Assembly (NCBI RefSeq): GCF_016623615.1
Contig: NZ_JAEHFX010000001.1
Coordinates: 868,001-932,000 of the forward strand
Direction of reading: 5' to 3'
DNA from: Adhaeribacter terrigena
GTDB lineage: Bacteria; Bacteroidota; Bacteroidia; Cytophagales; Hymenobacteraceae
Length of the DNA: 64,000 nucleotides
In this document: positions 34,797 to 43,991 of the stretch, piece by piece
Layout: each line of letters starts with the position of its first letter
Position numbering within the stretch: the stretch's first letter is position 1
Made by a program: the position numbers and the translations under genes
Notes under the pieces: model-generated
Told to the model about the DNA's origin: nothing
The model's database searches: none
Seen by the model: only the letters and a program-made list of their open reading frames with translations

Positions 34797-35807
34797 TTGA
34801 ACAGTCTGAAAGAACTTTTCGATTCCTTCGATGAGCTTACCGCGCTGATCGTGGGTGATGTAATGATCGATTCGTATTTGTGGGGAAAATCGTCGCGGCT
34901 TTCGCCCGAGGCGCCGGTGCCGATCGTGAACGTGGTGAAAACCGAAAAGCGGTTGGGCGGGGCTGCCAACGTAGCGCTGAATGTGCAGGCTTTGGGCGCC
35001 ACGCCTCTTCTATGCTCGGTGATAGGCGATGATATGGAAGGGGCCGATTTTGAACGGTTGCTCGAAGAAAAACAACTCTCGCTGGAAGGCATTGTAAAAA
35101 GCGTGGAACGGGTAACTACCACCAAACAGCGGATCATTGCCGGGAACCAGCAGCTGTTGCGTATCGATTCGGAGCACGAAACTGACTTAACTGAATTTGA
35201 AGAGCGCCACTTGCTGGAACGCTATGAAAAACTGCTCGGAAAGTGCGATGTGGTTATTTTCGAGGATTATGACAAAGGCGTTCTGACGGAAAGAATAATT
35301 GACAAACTCATTGCCCGGGCGAGGGAAAAAAATATTCCGACGGTAGTTGACCCTAAGAAGAAAAATTTTCTGAGTTATGTGGGCGTGAGCCTTTTCAAGC
35401 CGAATCTGAAAGAACTGAAGGAAGGGTTGAAAGTGGAATTTGCCGATGCCAACCTGGAAGCTTTTGAACATGCCGCTGAAACGTTGCAGCAGAAACTACA
35501 GGCGGGTAACATTTTAATTACCCTTTCTGAGCGCGGCGTATTTTGTACCGATGGCGAAACCAAAACCTACATCGATGCGCACATGCGTTCAATTTCCGAT
35601 GTTTCAGGAGCTGGTGATACCGTGGTAAGCATTGCGGCTTTGTGCCTGGCGCGCCAAATGCCTTTGCCGTTGCTGGCCGGCCTGGCAAATTTAGGCGGAG
35701 GATTGGTTTGTGAGCAGGTGGGAGTAGTTCCCATAGACAAAGGAAGACTTTACGAAGAAGCCCGCGAATTCAATTTGTTTGAAGAACTTTCAGAAATCAG
35801 AAATTAG
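34797..35807 (+). CDS. PfkB-family kinase, D-glycero-beta-D-manno-heptose-7-phosphate kinase type
   Basis: 336 residues from a TTG start at 34797. The N-terminus (LIVGDVMIDSYLWGKSSRLS, then PEAPVPIV) is the RfaE/HldE domain I signature, with RLGGAANVALNVQALGA and the phosphate/anion-hole motif GAGDTVVS (about 270). This domain phosphorylates heptose-7-phosphate for ADP-heptose in LPS core synthesis. The adenylyltransferase domain of HldE is absent, so a separate enzyme would be needed. It shares a likely transcript with the aminotransferase. Confidence 0.85.
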   Translation: MNSLKELFDSFDELTALIVGDVMIDSYLWGKSSRLSPEAPVPIVNVVKTEKRLGGAANVALNVQALGATPLLCSVIGDDMEGADFERLLEEKQLSLEGIVKSVERVTTTKQRIIAGNQQLLRIDSEHETDLTEFEERHLLERYEKLLGKCDVVIFEDYDKGVLTERIIDKLIARAREKNIPTVVDPKKKNFLSYVGVSLFKPNLKELKEGLKVEFADANLEAFEHAAETLQQKLQAGNILITLSERGVFCTDGETKTYIDAHMRSISDVSGAGDTVVSIAALCLARQMPLPLLAGLANLGGGLVCEQVGVVPIDKGRLYEEAREFNLFEELSEIRN

Positions 35808-35828
35808 CAGTCACGTTACTTTTGCAGC

Positions 35829-35882
35829 TAAAAACAATAGCGTTTCGAGATACTTTTAAGTTAATCGGAACGCTATTGTTTT
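35829..35882. terminator. Bidirectional hairpin made of two inverted dispersed motifs
   Basis: AAAACAATAGCGTTTCGA pairs with TCGGAACGCTATTGTTTT across about 20 bases, between convergent genes. One arm is a motif copy, the other its inverse. Confidence 0.75.
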
Positions 35883-36334
35883 TAAACGGCCAGGATCCAG
35901 CGTTCTGCATTTTCAATATTATCGAATACAATGGCAATGGTATCGGTTACGGAACGGCTAAGCACCGAATCTGCGGAAAACCGGCTGATGGATTCTTCGG
36001 AATAAATCCAGGCTACATGATGCACACCCAGAGCATTCATACGCGGGGCAAAATTTGTGATGATCCATTCTACTGATTCCGTAAAAAGACCTTCAACTTT
36101 AGCTACGTCGTTTATTATTTTGGAAATGTTGTATTGCTTCACATATACCAATATCTGTTCACTTCCCACTTTAATCTGTTCTTTGGAGGGCAGCCCATTC
36201 CACACCAATTTTAAAAAGTTGCCTTCTGCAGAATAAAAGATCTTCATGTAATCTTGTTGCCAAAGCAAGTCATATTTAATACCGTTCGGGAAATGCATAG
36301 GTTGGTTAGTAGCAGTAGTAGTAGATGCGGGCAT
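35882..36334 (-). CDS. Hypothetical protein, possibly STAS-like
   Basis: 150 residues, soluble, with a short Thr/Ala-rich N-terminus. The order (a strand-rich MKIFYSAEGNFLKLVWNG, a helix, then YNISKIINDVAKVEGLFTES and a long helix, then VHHVAWIYSEES) resembles SpoIIAA/STAS-like folds seen in small Bacteroidota proteins. No phosphorylatable serine motif can be singled out. This is a weak structural guess. Confidence 0.55.
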   Translation of the reverse strand: MPASTTTATNQPMHFPNGIKYDLLWQQDYMKIFYSAEGNFLKLVWNGLPSKEQIKVGSEQILVYVKQYNISKIINDVAKVEGLFTESVEWIITNFAPRMNALGVHHVAWIYSEESISRFSADSVLSRSVTDTIAIVFDNIENAERWILAV

Positions 36335-37062
36335 GGCTTAAATAATTTGTATCGAATTTAAGAACAAAAAACGCGCAGATATCTGATTTAAGTTTAGAAT
36401 TACGAATAATTATGGTAAGAAGCAGTTTTTTGCAGGTTAACTTCACATAGCACAGGTTACCCGAGTAAATGCCAGTATTATACTGCAATTTAGTGATTTC
36501 AACACCTGCTCTGGATGGTAAGTGATTTGTTATTGTATTGCTGTAGATTTAAAATAACTAAAGTCGCGTTTGTGGTTTAACGGTTTTTAAGTTTGTAATG
36601 TCAACTTTAAAGCAATACTGTTAAAAATTGTAGTCAATTAATTCCGCAAGTTTGCATTAAGAACACATGCCAGCCATTCGGATCTTCGAAGGTAAGACTT
36701 GGCTAATCGGTAAGAACTTTGCGGAGCAACCGGGCAATGACCTGGTTTTTAAGCGGTTTTAGATAATGTAAATAGTCAGTGATGCACCATACCAGAAAGT
36801 TATCTTCGGAAGGGGCAGGGTGTGGGTTTCCGGTTTCATGCGTAATAAACCCGAGGTGGTACAAAGAATCTGGTAAAACTTAATATAACGCATTCTTGTG
36901 CGCTTCAAAAACCACCGAGTAATTCTAAACAATCCTCTGGCATAAAACGCTACAGCTTTCTCTGCTGATCAGCGAGTTTTACTATGCGGACATGCAGTAC
37001 CGGTCAGTTTTTATACTCAGTGGGTTTACCATGAAAATGCCATGGAAACGGGGTAAAAAAGT
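36335..37062. other. Long intergenic region with a possible decayed reading frame
   Basis: No intact gene. On the + strand 36667-36759 reads MPAIRIFEGKTWLIGK and NFAEQPGNDLVFKRF before a stop. In the same frame 36778-36876 gives SDAPYQKVIFGRGRVWVSGF and MRNKPEVVQRIW. This may be a decayed gene, but I cannot name a parent. It contains no dispersed motif. Confidence 0.3.
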
Positions 37063-37091
37063 GAAGGCCGGCTTTTTATAAACCAGCCTTC
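37063..37091 (-). terminator. Terminator of hemE
   Basis: GAAGGCCGG-ctttttataaa-CCAGCCTTC with one wobble, 16 bases past the hemE stop. Confidence 0.65.
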
Positions 37092-37106
37092 TATTGTAAC
37101 TAAAGC

Positions 37107-38144
37107 TTAACGCATTTGGGCGCTGAATTCTTTTACCGCATCTATGTAGCAACGTACATGGTCGGGGTTGGTATCCGGGTAAACGCCATGGCCGAGATTG
37201 GCAATGTGGCGGTCAGGACCAAAAGCTTCCAGCATCTTTTTCGTTTCTTTCCGGATGGTAGCAAAATCGCTGTACAACGCGCACGGATCTAGATTTCCCT
37301 GCAGGGTTTTGTTTGGACCAACTAATTTGCGGCTTTCGGCAATGTTCATGTTCCAGTCTAAACCTATAACCGAGCAATTCAGTTTGCCGAAATCTTCCAG
37401 CGCAAAAAAAGCACCTTTGGCAAAAACGGTTACGGGCACATCCGGTAAGGCGTCACAGATCTGCTTGATGTATTTATAGGAAAATTCCTGGTAATGTGCC
37501 GGGGGCAAAATACCGGCCCAGGAATCGAAGATCTGAATTAAATTAGCTCCGGCCGTAACCTGTGCCTGCAGATAGGCAATGGTGGTATTGGTAATTTTCT
37601 GCAGCAGCTTGTGGGCCATTGCCGGTTCTGTATAAAGCATTTTCCGGGCCTGCGAAAACGTTTTAGAACCGCTGCCTTCTATCATGTACGCCAGAATGGT
37701 AAAGGGAGCACCAGCAAAACCGATGAGAGGTACGCGGCCGTTCAGGGCTTTTTTGGTGATTTTTATCGCATCGAGCACGTAACCCAAATGTTCTTCCGGA
37801 TCGGCTACCAGCAACTGGTCAATATCCTTTTCAGTCTTCACTGTTTTCGGGAAGATCGGTCCGCGGCTTTCTACCATTTCGTAGGTCAGGCCCATGGCTT
37901 CGGGCACAACTAAAATATCGGAGAAAATAATGGCAGCATCCACTCCCAGCAGATCTACCGGCTGAATCGTAACTTCAGCCGCAAATTCCGGAGTTTCTAC
38001 CAGTTCTTTAAAGCCGCTTAAAGAGGCGCGAACGGCGCGGTATTCAGGTAAAATACGGCCGGCCTGGCGCATCAGCCAAACAGGAGTTCTTTCAGTTTTT
38101 TCGCCGCGGGCAGCCCGCAGAAACAGGTCGTTCTTCAATTGCAT
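37107..38144 (-). CDS. hemE: Uroporphyrinogen decarboxylase
   Basis: 345 residues, full length. The N-terminal signature [19 protein letters not shown] (about residues 20-38) and the second motif [16 protein letters not shown] (about 143) are both present. HemE decarboxylates the four acetate side chains of uroporphyrinogen III to make coproporphyrinogen III, a step of heme synthesis in the cytoplasm. No other heme gene is in the window. A -7 box lies four bases before the ATG. Confidence 0.97.
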   Translation of the reverse strand: MQLKNDLFLRAARGEKTERTPVWLMRQAGRILPEYRAVRASLSGFKELVETPEFAAEVTIQPVDLLGVDAAIIFSDILVVPEAMGLTYEMVESRGPIFPKTVKTEKDIDQLLVADPEEHLGYVLDAIKITKKALNGRVPLIGFAGAPFTILAYMIEGSGSKTFSQARKMLYTEPAMAHKLLQKITNTTIAYLQAQVTAGANLIQIFDSWAGILPPAHYQEFSYKYIKQICDALPDVPVTVFAKGAFFALEDFGKLNCSVIGLDWNMNIAESRKLVGPNKTLQGNLDPCALYSDFATIRKETKKMLEAFGPDRHIANLGHGVYPDTNPDHVRCYIDAVKEFSAQMR

Positions 38145-38148
38145 GGCG

Positions 38149-38156
38149 CAAAGATA
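38149..38156 (-). promoter_or_regulatory. -7 box immediately before hemE (possible leaderless start)
   Basis: TATCTTTG on the minus strand, four bases from the ATG, the same distance as at clpS. The -33 region is TTTC-like. Confidence 0.5.
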
Positions 38157-38296
38157 CTTTTTATTGTTTAATGAGGGAAAGTCTGAAGACGGGAAATATT
38201 GTTTTGGGTTTTGTGATTTAGATCATTGATTTTGTTAGGGTGGTGTATTTTAAAGTTTGAAAGGGGGTTAGTAGGTTTTTAGCAGTTTTTCAGCTG

Positions 38297-38935
38297 AAAA
38301 GTATACCGTTTTTCATAGCTAGCTTTCTACCTTTTATCATTAGCTGAATTAGCTTTTAACTTACTTCTTTGTTCTTTTTGTCCCCGAAAGGGTCCGGGAT
38401 GTTCCACTTGAAATAAAAAGAACCAACGAAAATCAAGTGGCACCTCCCGAAGCATTTCAGGAGCAAGCGCAAACTCGCTGACCACTCAAACAGTGCGCTT
38501 GACATTGGCCACCGTGATACATTTGCTACCCTGTAGAGAATTGACCAGTGCCTGGATAGTAAGCCTCTCTGCTCTGGCAAGCGGCCTAATTTGCTACTGT
38601 AAGCGCAAATTCTGCTGGTAGTTCTTCGCTTCTCGTTGATCGTACTTCGCTCTCGCGTTCGAAGGGAAGTTTTTAAAAGATTGAATTTTGGAAATTCTAA
38701 AATTGGCTACGCCGAACTTCGTTTCTGTAAATCCTGATTCAGAAAAAAATCCTTTAATCCTCTAATCCAATAAATCCCAATTGGCTTCGCCGAACTACGT
38801 TTCAGACAAATAATCCTGCTCATCCCATAAATCCCTGAAATCGTGTTCAGACTTTCATTGCCATGATGGTATGCATCCCGATCAAAATTCTCCCCTGAAT
38901 TAGGGGAGGATTTAGGTGGGGTAATTCTGATCCTG
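38297..38935. repeat. Composite intergenic element, type B, copy 2
   Basis: Motif (38297), the type B core with ACTTCTTTGTTCTTTTTGTC (38362), GGGATGTTCCACTTG and AAAAAGAACCAACGAAAATC, GCGTTCGAAGGG (38653), then two ATTGGCTWCGCCGAACTWCG units and TTCAGAC-type tail repeats, and finally CTCCCCTGAATTAGGGGAGG (38893). The left motif-plus-solo-arm part seen in copy 1 is missing, so copy 2 is shorter on that side. Confidence 0.75.
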
Positions 38936-38939
38936 GCAA

Positions 38940-39566
38940 TTACATTTTCAGGAGCTCAATAATGGATGAAACAATAAAATTAACCCCGATTGCCAGCACG
39001 ATGAAACCCATGATCTTGGAAAGTGCTTCGAGACCGGCGCGGCCCATAAAGCGCATCAGGCTGCTGGAAAAATACAGAATGGCGTAACTTAAGAGGGCAA
39101 CCAGGGCAATTCCGGAAATGATCAGTATAAAATCGAGGGTGTGCAGATTGGGCTTGAACATGCTGATGCTCACGGCTATGGCGCCGGGGCCGGAAAGCAT
39201 GGGCATAGCCAGCGGCGCAAAGGAAATATCGTTGCGCTGCAGGCTGTCGGCTACCGAAGTTTTAGAAATCTTGCGGCCCCCGCCGGTTTTGGAGTTTAGC
39301 AGATCGAAACCCGCTTTCATGATCATCAGGCCGCCGGCAATCCGTAGGTCATGAATGCGGACGCCGAAGAAATTGAGAACATACTGACCAATAAAAAAGA
39401 AAACCACCAGAATGCCAAGCATATATAAACAGGCGTTCCGGGCTTGCTGGTTGCGGCGTTCGGGCGTATCGTCGTGCGTTAAAGTCAGGAAAACCGGCAT
39501 GGCTCCAAACGGATTCACCACCGAAAACAAAGCCGAAAACGTGGCCAGAAACAATTCCATAGGCAT
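38940..39566 (-). CDS. MarC-family integral membrane protein
   Basis: 208 residues with six hydrophobic segments. The family start FSALFSVVNPFGAMPVFLTL and the middle motif APLAMPMLSGPGAI are clear. MarC/UPF0056 proteins are inner-membrane proteins of unresolved transport function, formerly tied by mistake to multiple antibiotic resistance. The start is ATG at 39566 or the second codon pair. Monocistronic. Confidence 0.93.
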   Translation of the reverse strand: MPMELFLATFSALFSVVNPFGAMPVFLTLTHDDTPERRNQQARNACLYMLGILVVFFFIGQYVLNFFGVRIHDLRIAGGLMIMKAGFDLLNSKTGGGRKISKTSVADSLQRNDISFAPLAMPMLSGPGAIAVSISMFKPNLHTLDFILIISGIALVALLSYAILYFSSSLMRFMGRAGLEALSKIMGFIVLAIGVNFIVSSIIELLKM

Positions 39567-39801
39567 TTATTTGAAGTAAAGATAGGAAGCTTACATTACG
39601 CCGGCGTTTCGCAAACGTTAACTTACCACAATGTTTTAAATTGAATTTTTATGCCAAAACTCCTTTATGTCGGCATTTTTGAAAGAGCAGCATTTACCTG
39701 AAATATTAAATTGCAGAACCTGAATATAGTAAAATATATTTTCAGGCAGGATAAATTCCGGATTAAGCGCCGGCCATAACGCACAACTATTTTAATTTCT
39801 T

Positions 39802-39809
39802 TACTTTTG
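39802..39809 (+). promoter_or_regulatory. -7 box of the purK-purE operon
   Basis: TACTTTTG fits TAnnTTTG, 26 bases before the purK ATG. A dispersed motif copy (39816-39832) lies between it and the start codon, so the motif would be in the 5' leader. A -33 box is not clear. Confidence 0.45.
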
Positions 39810-39835
39810 AGGTCACAAACCCTAGCCTTTTTACC

Positions 39836-40966
39836 ATGATCGGAAACGTGAAACTCGGCATTCTGGGCGGCGGCCAGCTCGGGCGCATGCTTATCCAGGC
39901 CGGAATAGACCTCAACCTGTACACTTTAATTCTGGACCCGGACGCCGATGCGCCCTGCAAACCGCTTTGCAACGAATTTTACCACGGCAGCTTCGCCGAT
40001 TACGAAACGGTTTATAATTTCGGTAAAAAGTGCGACCTGGTTACCATCGAGATCGAGCACGTGAACTGCGATGCACTGGCTCAGCTGAAGAAAGAAGGCG
40101 TAAAAGTTTTCCCTGATCCGGAAGTGATCCGCACCATTCAGGACAAAGGTCTGCAAAAGGAATTCTACCGAAAAAACAACATCCCTACCGCCGATTTCCG
40201 GTTAATGAAAGATGCTTCGGAACTGAAAACGAATGAAGATTTTCTGCCCGCTTTCCAGAAACTCCGGACGCTGGGTTACGATGGCCGCGGTGTGCAGAAA
40301 GTAACTGCCGAAACTGCTTCGGACAAAATATTTGCTGAGCCTTCGGTTTTAGAGAAACTGGTAGATTATGAAAAGGAAATTGCCGTGATCTGCGCCCGCA
40401 ACGAAAGTGGCGAAATTGCGGTTTTCCCTTCTACCGAACTCGTTTTCCATCCCGAATTTAATCTGGTAGATTACTTGATCGCGCCGGCTAATATTTCAGC
40501 AGAACTGGAAAAAACGGTAGCCAATTTAGCCCAAAAAGTGCTGGAAGCCTTCGGTATGGTTGGTTTGCTGGCCGTGGAAATGTTCCTGACCAAAACCGGC
40601 GAAGTGCTGGTAAATGAAGTGGCCCCGCGACCGCACAACTCCGGCCATCATACCATGAAAGCTAATTTTACTTCGCAGTTCGAGCAGCATTTGCGCGCCA
40701 TTCTGAATTTACCGCTCGGAGATACCCGTCAGCACAGCGCCGCGGCCATGGCGAATTTATTGGGCGAACCGGGCTTTACCGGCGAAGCCAAATATGAAGG
40801 CATAAACGAAACCCTGGAAATTCCGGGAGTTTATGTACATTTATACGGAAAGAAAATTACCAAACCGGCGCGCAAAATGGGCCACCTCACTGCCCTGGCT
40901 CAAACTACCGCCGAAGCGCAAGCCAAAGCTGAAAATGCCCGCCAAAATTTAAAGATAATTGCATGA
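39836..40966 (+). CDS. purK: 5-(carboxyamino)imidazole ribonucleotide synthase
   Basis: 376 residues, ATP-grasp fold. It starts with the PurK signature LGILGGGQLGRMLIQAGIDL, has the IEIEHVN stretch (about 75), the grasp loop TLGYDGRGVQKV (about 143) and the metal site MFLTKTGEVLVNEVAPRPHN (about 248-267, then SGHHTMKA). It makes N5-CAIR from AIR, ATP and bicarbonate in purine synthesis. Its stop codon overlaps the purE start by ATGA. Confidence 0.97.
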   Translation: MIGNVKLGILGGGQLGRMLIQAGIDLNLYTLILDPDADAPCKPLCNEFYHGSFADYETVYNFGKKCDLVTIEIEHVNCDALAQLKKEGVKVFPDPEVIRTIQDKGLQKEFYRKNNIPTADFRLMKDASELKTNEDFLPAFQKLRTLGYDGRGVQKVTAETASDKIFAEPSVLEKLVDYEKEIAVICARNESGEIAVFPSTELVFHPEFNLVDYLIAPANISAELEKTVANLAQKVLEAFGMVGLLAVEMFLTKTGEVLVNEVAPRPHNSGHHTMKANFTSQFEQHLRAILNLPLGDTRQHSAAAMANLLGEPGFTGEAKYEGINETLEIPGVYVHLYGKKITKPARKMGHLTALAQTTAEAQAKAENARQNLKIIA

Positions 40967-41496
40967 GTGAAAATCAATCAACCCCGAAAACTGCGCCCGT
41001 AGTGGGCATTATTATGGGCAGCCAGAGCGACCTGAAAGTAATGGAAGCCGCTTCCGAGGTCCTGGAAATGCTGCAGGTTCCCTACGAGCTGACCATTGTT
41101 TCTGCCCACCGCACCCCGCACCGCATGTTCGAATACGCTGAAGGTGCCCGTAAACGCGGCATAAAAATTATTATTGCCGGAGCCGGTGGCGCGGCGCATT
41201 TACCGGGTATGGTGGCTTCGCTTACAACGCTGCCGGTAATTGGGGTGCCGGTAAAATCGAGCAATTCTATAGATGGCTGGGATTCTGTGCTTTCTATTTT
41301 ACAAATGCCGGGCGGTATTCCGGTTGCAACAGTTGCGTTGAATGGCGCACAAAATGCCGGTATTTTAGCGGCTCAGATCCTGGGAACCACTGATGCCGTG
41401 GTTGCTGATCGGCTGGAAAAATACCGTAGTACCTTGAAAGATAAAGTAATGCGCTCCGCCGAAGAACTTCGTCGCGGTGACCGTGATATAGACTAA
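40963..41496 (+). CDS. purE: 5-(carboxyamino)imidazole ribonucleotide mutase
   Basis: 177 residues. The class I PurE motifs GIIMGSQSDLKVM (about 15), SAHRTPHRM (about 47) and the glycine-rich AGAGGAAHLPGMVA (about 71), with catalytic His in AHLPG, are all present. It converts N5-CAIR to CAIR. Start overlaps purK by four bases, so translation is probably coupled. Confidence 0.97.
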   Translation: MSENQSTPKTAPVVGIIMGSQSDLKVMEAASEVLEMLQVPYELTIVSAHRTPHRMFEYAEGARKRGIKIIIAGAGGAAHLPGMVASLTTLPVIGVPVKSSNSIDGWDSVLSILQMPGGIPVATVALNGAQNAGILAAQILGTTDAVVADRLEKYRSTLKDKVMRSAEELRRGDRDID

Positions 41497-41520
41497 AGAT
41501 TTTTTAAAACTACCTAAGTA

Positions 41521-41552
41521 AGCCTGATCGTGAAAACGATCGGGCTTTTTTT
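41521..41552 (+). terminator. Terminator of purK-purE
   Basis: AGCCTGATCG-tgaaaa-CGATCGGGCTTTTTTT, stem with a G-T wobble. Confidence 0.88.
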
Positions 41553-41625
41553 ATGCAGTTTTTTGATTGAAAATGATACCATTTAAGAAACTATTCTCAA
41601 AAATTAGAGTTATGGCTTTAACAAG

Positions 41626-41641
41626 TTTAGATTAATCTAAA
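41626..41641 (+). promoter_or_regulatory. Perfect 16-bp palindrome TTTAGATTAATCTAAA, probable metal-regulator operator
   Basis: It lies 78 bases before the TonB receptor ATG. The form TTTAGnnTAnnCTAAA resembles DtxR/MntR-family metal boxes more than Fur boxes. Around it two direct copies of a TTAG...TTATGGCTTT unit occur (41604 and 41668). Site identity is inferred. Confidence 0.6.
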
Positions 41642-41718
41642 AATTAAATTACTTTTGTTTTTAATTTTTAGTTATGGCTTTGCTTAAAATATAATTCGAC
41701 CTTTTTAATATTTGATAT

Positions 41719-43971
41719 ATGCTTAAAGGGATACTTTATACTATTTTAATGCACCTGTTTGGTTTCCAGGTGGCTTTTGCTCAGAATCTGAAACAGGAGA
41801 TCAGCGGGAAAGTAGTTTCTGAAGGAGAAGGAGTAGGTTTTGCGTTGATCGGTCTGAAAGGAACCGCCCATGGAATTACCGCTGATGCCGCCGGAAATTT
41901 TACGCTAAAGGAAGTTCCGGCGGGAACTTACGACTTGGTAGTTTCGGCCATTGGGTTTCAGAACTATAAAAAAACGGTAGGGATTGGAGCCGAAAAAGTC
42001 TGGCTTCAGGTGGAGTTGAAAAAATCGTTGCAACAACTTCAGGAAGTGGTAGTGAGCGGCACCATGAAGGAAACCTACACCATGCAATCGCCGATTCACG
42101 TGGAGGTTTATACGCCTAAATTATTTCAGAAAAACCCGACGCCCAGCATTTTCGAAGCCATGCAAATGGTGAACGGGGTGCAGCCGCAACTTAACTGCAA
42201 CGTCTGTAATACCGGCGACATTCACATTAACGGCATGGAAGGCCCTTATACCATGGTGACGATCGACGGCATGCCAATCGTAAGTTCATTGGGCAGCGTT
42301 TATGGCTTGAGCGGTATTCCCAATAGCATGATCCAGCGGGTGGAAGTGGTGAAAGGTCCGGCTTCTACGCTGTACGGTTCCGAAGCGGTGGGCGGTTTGA
42401 TCAATATTATCACTAAAAATCCGGTGGATGCGCCGCTGGTTGCTACAGATCTGATGGCGACTTCGCACGGCGAACTGAATGCGGATGTTGCTGTGAAAAA
42501 AGACTTCGGGACAGCCCAAAGTTTGCTCGGGATCAATGCTTTTAGTTTTCAGAACCGCCGCGATGTGAACGACGATAATTTTACGGACATCACCTTGCAT
42601 CAGCGCATTTCGTTGTTCAATAAATGGAATTTCAACCGGAAAGAAAACCGCCTGGCATCGCTCGCGGCGCGCTATTTATACGAAGACCGCTGGGGCGGTG
42701 AAATGAACTGGCAACCTGCATTCCGGGGGGGCGACAGCATTTACGGCGAATCGATCTTTACGAAGCGGGTGGAAGTAATTGGGGCGTACGCATTGCCGGT
42801 GAAAGAAAAAATGACCTTGCAGTTTTCCTATAATAATCACCGGCAAAATTCGGCTTACGGCGCGATGCGTTTCCTGGCAAACCAGCATATTGCATTTGCG
42901 CAACTGCTCTGGAATAAAACCCTGGAGCGGCATGATATCATGTTTGGTCTGCCTTTCCGTTTCGATTTCTACGACGATAATACGGTTGGAACGCAGCAAA
43001 AAGACGGTAAGAATAAACCGCAGCAGCTTTATTTGCCGGGCATTTTTTTGCAGGATGAAATTACGATAAACGAAAAGCTGACTTCTTTGCCCGGCCTTCG
43101 CTTCGATTATAATTCCGCGCACGGCGGCATTTTTTCGCCGCGGTTGGGTTTTAAATTCGCGCCGAACAACCATAATACTTTTCGCCTGAATGCGGGCAAC
43201 GGCTACCGCATAGTGAATTTATTTACTGAAGACCACGCAGCGTTAACCGGTTCCCGCGAAATAATTATTAAAGATGATCTGAAACCGGAAAGAAGCTGGA
43301 ACGCAAGCCTGAACTACCAGAAATTCATTGATCTGGATAAGGGTTTCCTGAACCTGGATGGCAGCTTGTTTTACACCTATTTCACTAATAAAATTCTCGG
43401 CGATTTTCTGACGAATCCAGATCAGATCATTTACCAGAATTTGCAGGGACACAGCATTTCGCGCGGAATTACTTTAAATGCCGACTGGATGTTTGCCATC
43501 CCTTTAAAACTGAATGCCGGCGCTACTTTTATGGAGGTTTATACTATGCAAAAAGCCGAAAACGGCGCGGAGGAAAAACAACCCCAATTACACGCGCCCA
43601 AGGTTTCGGCCACTTACGCGATCACCTATACCTTCAGCAAAATTAGTGTTTCTGTAGATTACACCGGCAGGCTTTACGGCCCCATGCATTTGCCGGTCCT
43701 GGAAAATGATTTCCGACCGGGGAAATCGCCGTGGTTCAGCCAGGATAATCTGCAACTGACCAAGAAACTGAGGCATGGGTTTGAAATTTATGGCGGCGTG
43801 AAAAACCTGTACAATTTCCTGCCCAAAGACCCGCTCATGCGCCCTTTCGATCCGTTCGATAAGCACGTGAACGAAAATAATCCGGAAGGCTATACCTTCG
43901 ATACCACTTACAATTATGCGCCAATGCAGGGCAGAAGGCTGTTTTTAGGCGTCAGGTGGAATCTGGGCTGA
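41719..43971 (+). CDS. TonB-dependent outer-membrane receptor (metal or siderophore type)
   Basis: 750 residues. A signal peptide (about 1-22, ending FAQ) is followed by a carboxypeptidase-regulatory-like domain (ISGKVVSEGEGVGFALIGLK, about 27-100), the plug (about 115-240) and a 22-strand barrel ending LFLGVRWNLG. The plug has a cysteine pair in LNCNVCNTGDIHINGMEGPY and the conserved EVVKGPASTLYGSEAVGG. Receptors with this CNVCNTGD plug often accompany metal uptake. Regulation by a DtxR-like repressor is inferred from the palindrome upstream. Confidence 0.9.
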   Translation: MLKGILYTILMHLFGFQVAFAQNLKQEISGKVVSEGEGVGFALIGLKGTAHGITADAAGNFTLKEVPAGTYDLVVSAIGFQNYKKTVGIGAEKVWLQVELKKSLQQLQEVVVSGTMKETYTMQSPIHVEVYTPKLFQKNPTPSIFEAMQMVNGVQPQLNCNVCNTGDIHINGMEGPYTMVTIDGMPIVSSLGSVYGLSGIPNSMIQRVEVVKGPASTLYGSEAVGGLINIITKNPVDAPLVATDLMATSHGELNADVAVKKDFGTAQSLLGINAFSFQNRRDVNDDNFTDITLHQRISLFNKWNFNRKENRLASLAARYLYEDRWGGEMNWQPAFRGGDSIYGESIFTKRVEVIGAYALPVKEKMTLQFSYNNHRQNSAYGAMRFLANQHIAFAQLLWNKTLERHDIMFGLPFRFDFYDDNTVGTQQKDGKNKPQQLYLPGIFLQDEITINEKLTSLPGLRFDYNSAHGGIFSPRLGFKFAPNNHNTFRLNAGNGYRIVNLFTEDHAALTGSREIIIKDDLKPERSWNASLNYQKFIDLDKGFLNLDGSLFYTYFTNKILGDFLTNPDQIIYQNLQGHSISRGITLNADWMFAIPLKLNAGATFMEVYTMQKAENGAEEKQPQLHAPKVSATYAITYTFSKISVSVDYTGRLYGPMHLPVLENDFRPGKSPWFSQDNLQLTKKLRHGFEIYGGVKNLYNFLPKDPLMRPFDPFDKHVNENNPEGYTFDTTYNYAPMQGRRLFLGVRWNLG

Positions 43972-43991
43972 AGTTAGATCGCGGGAGTTTT

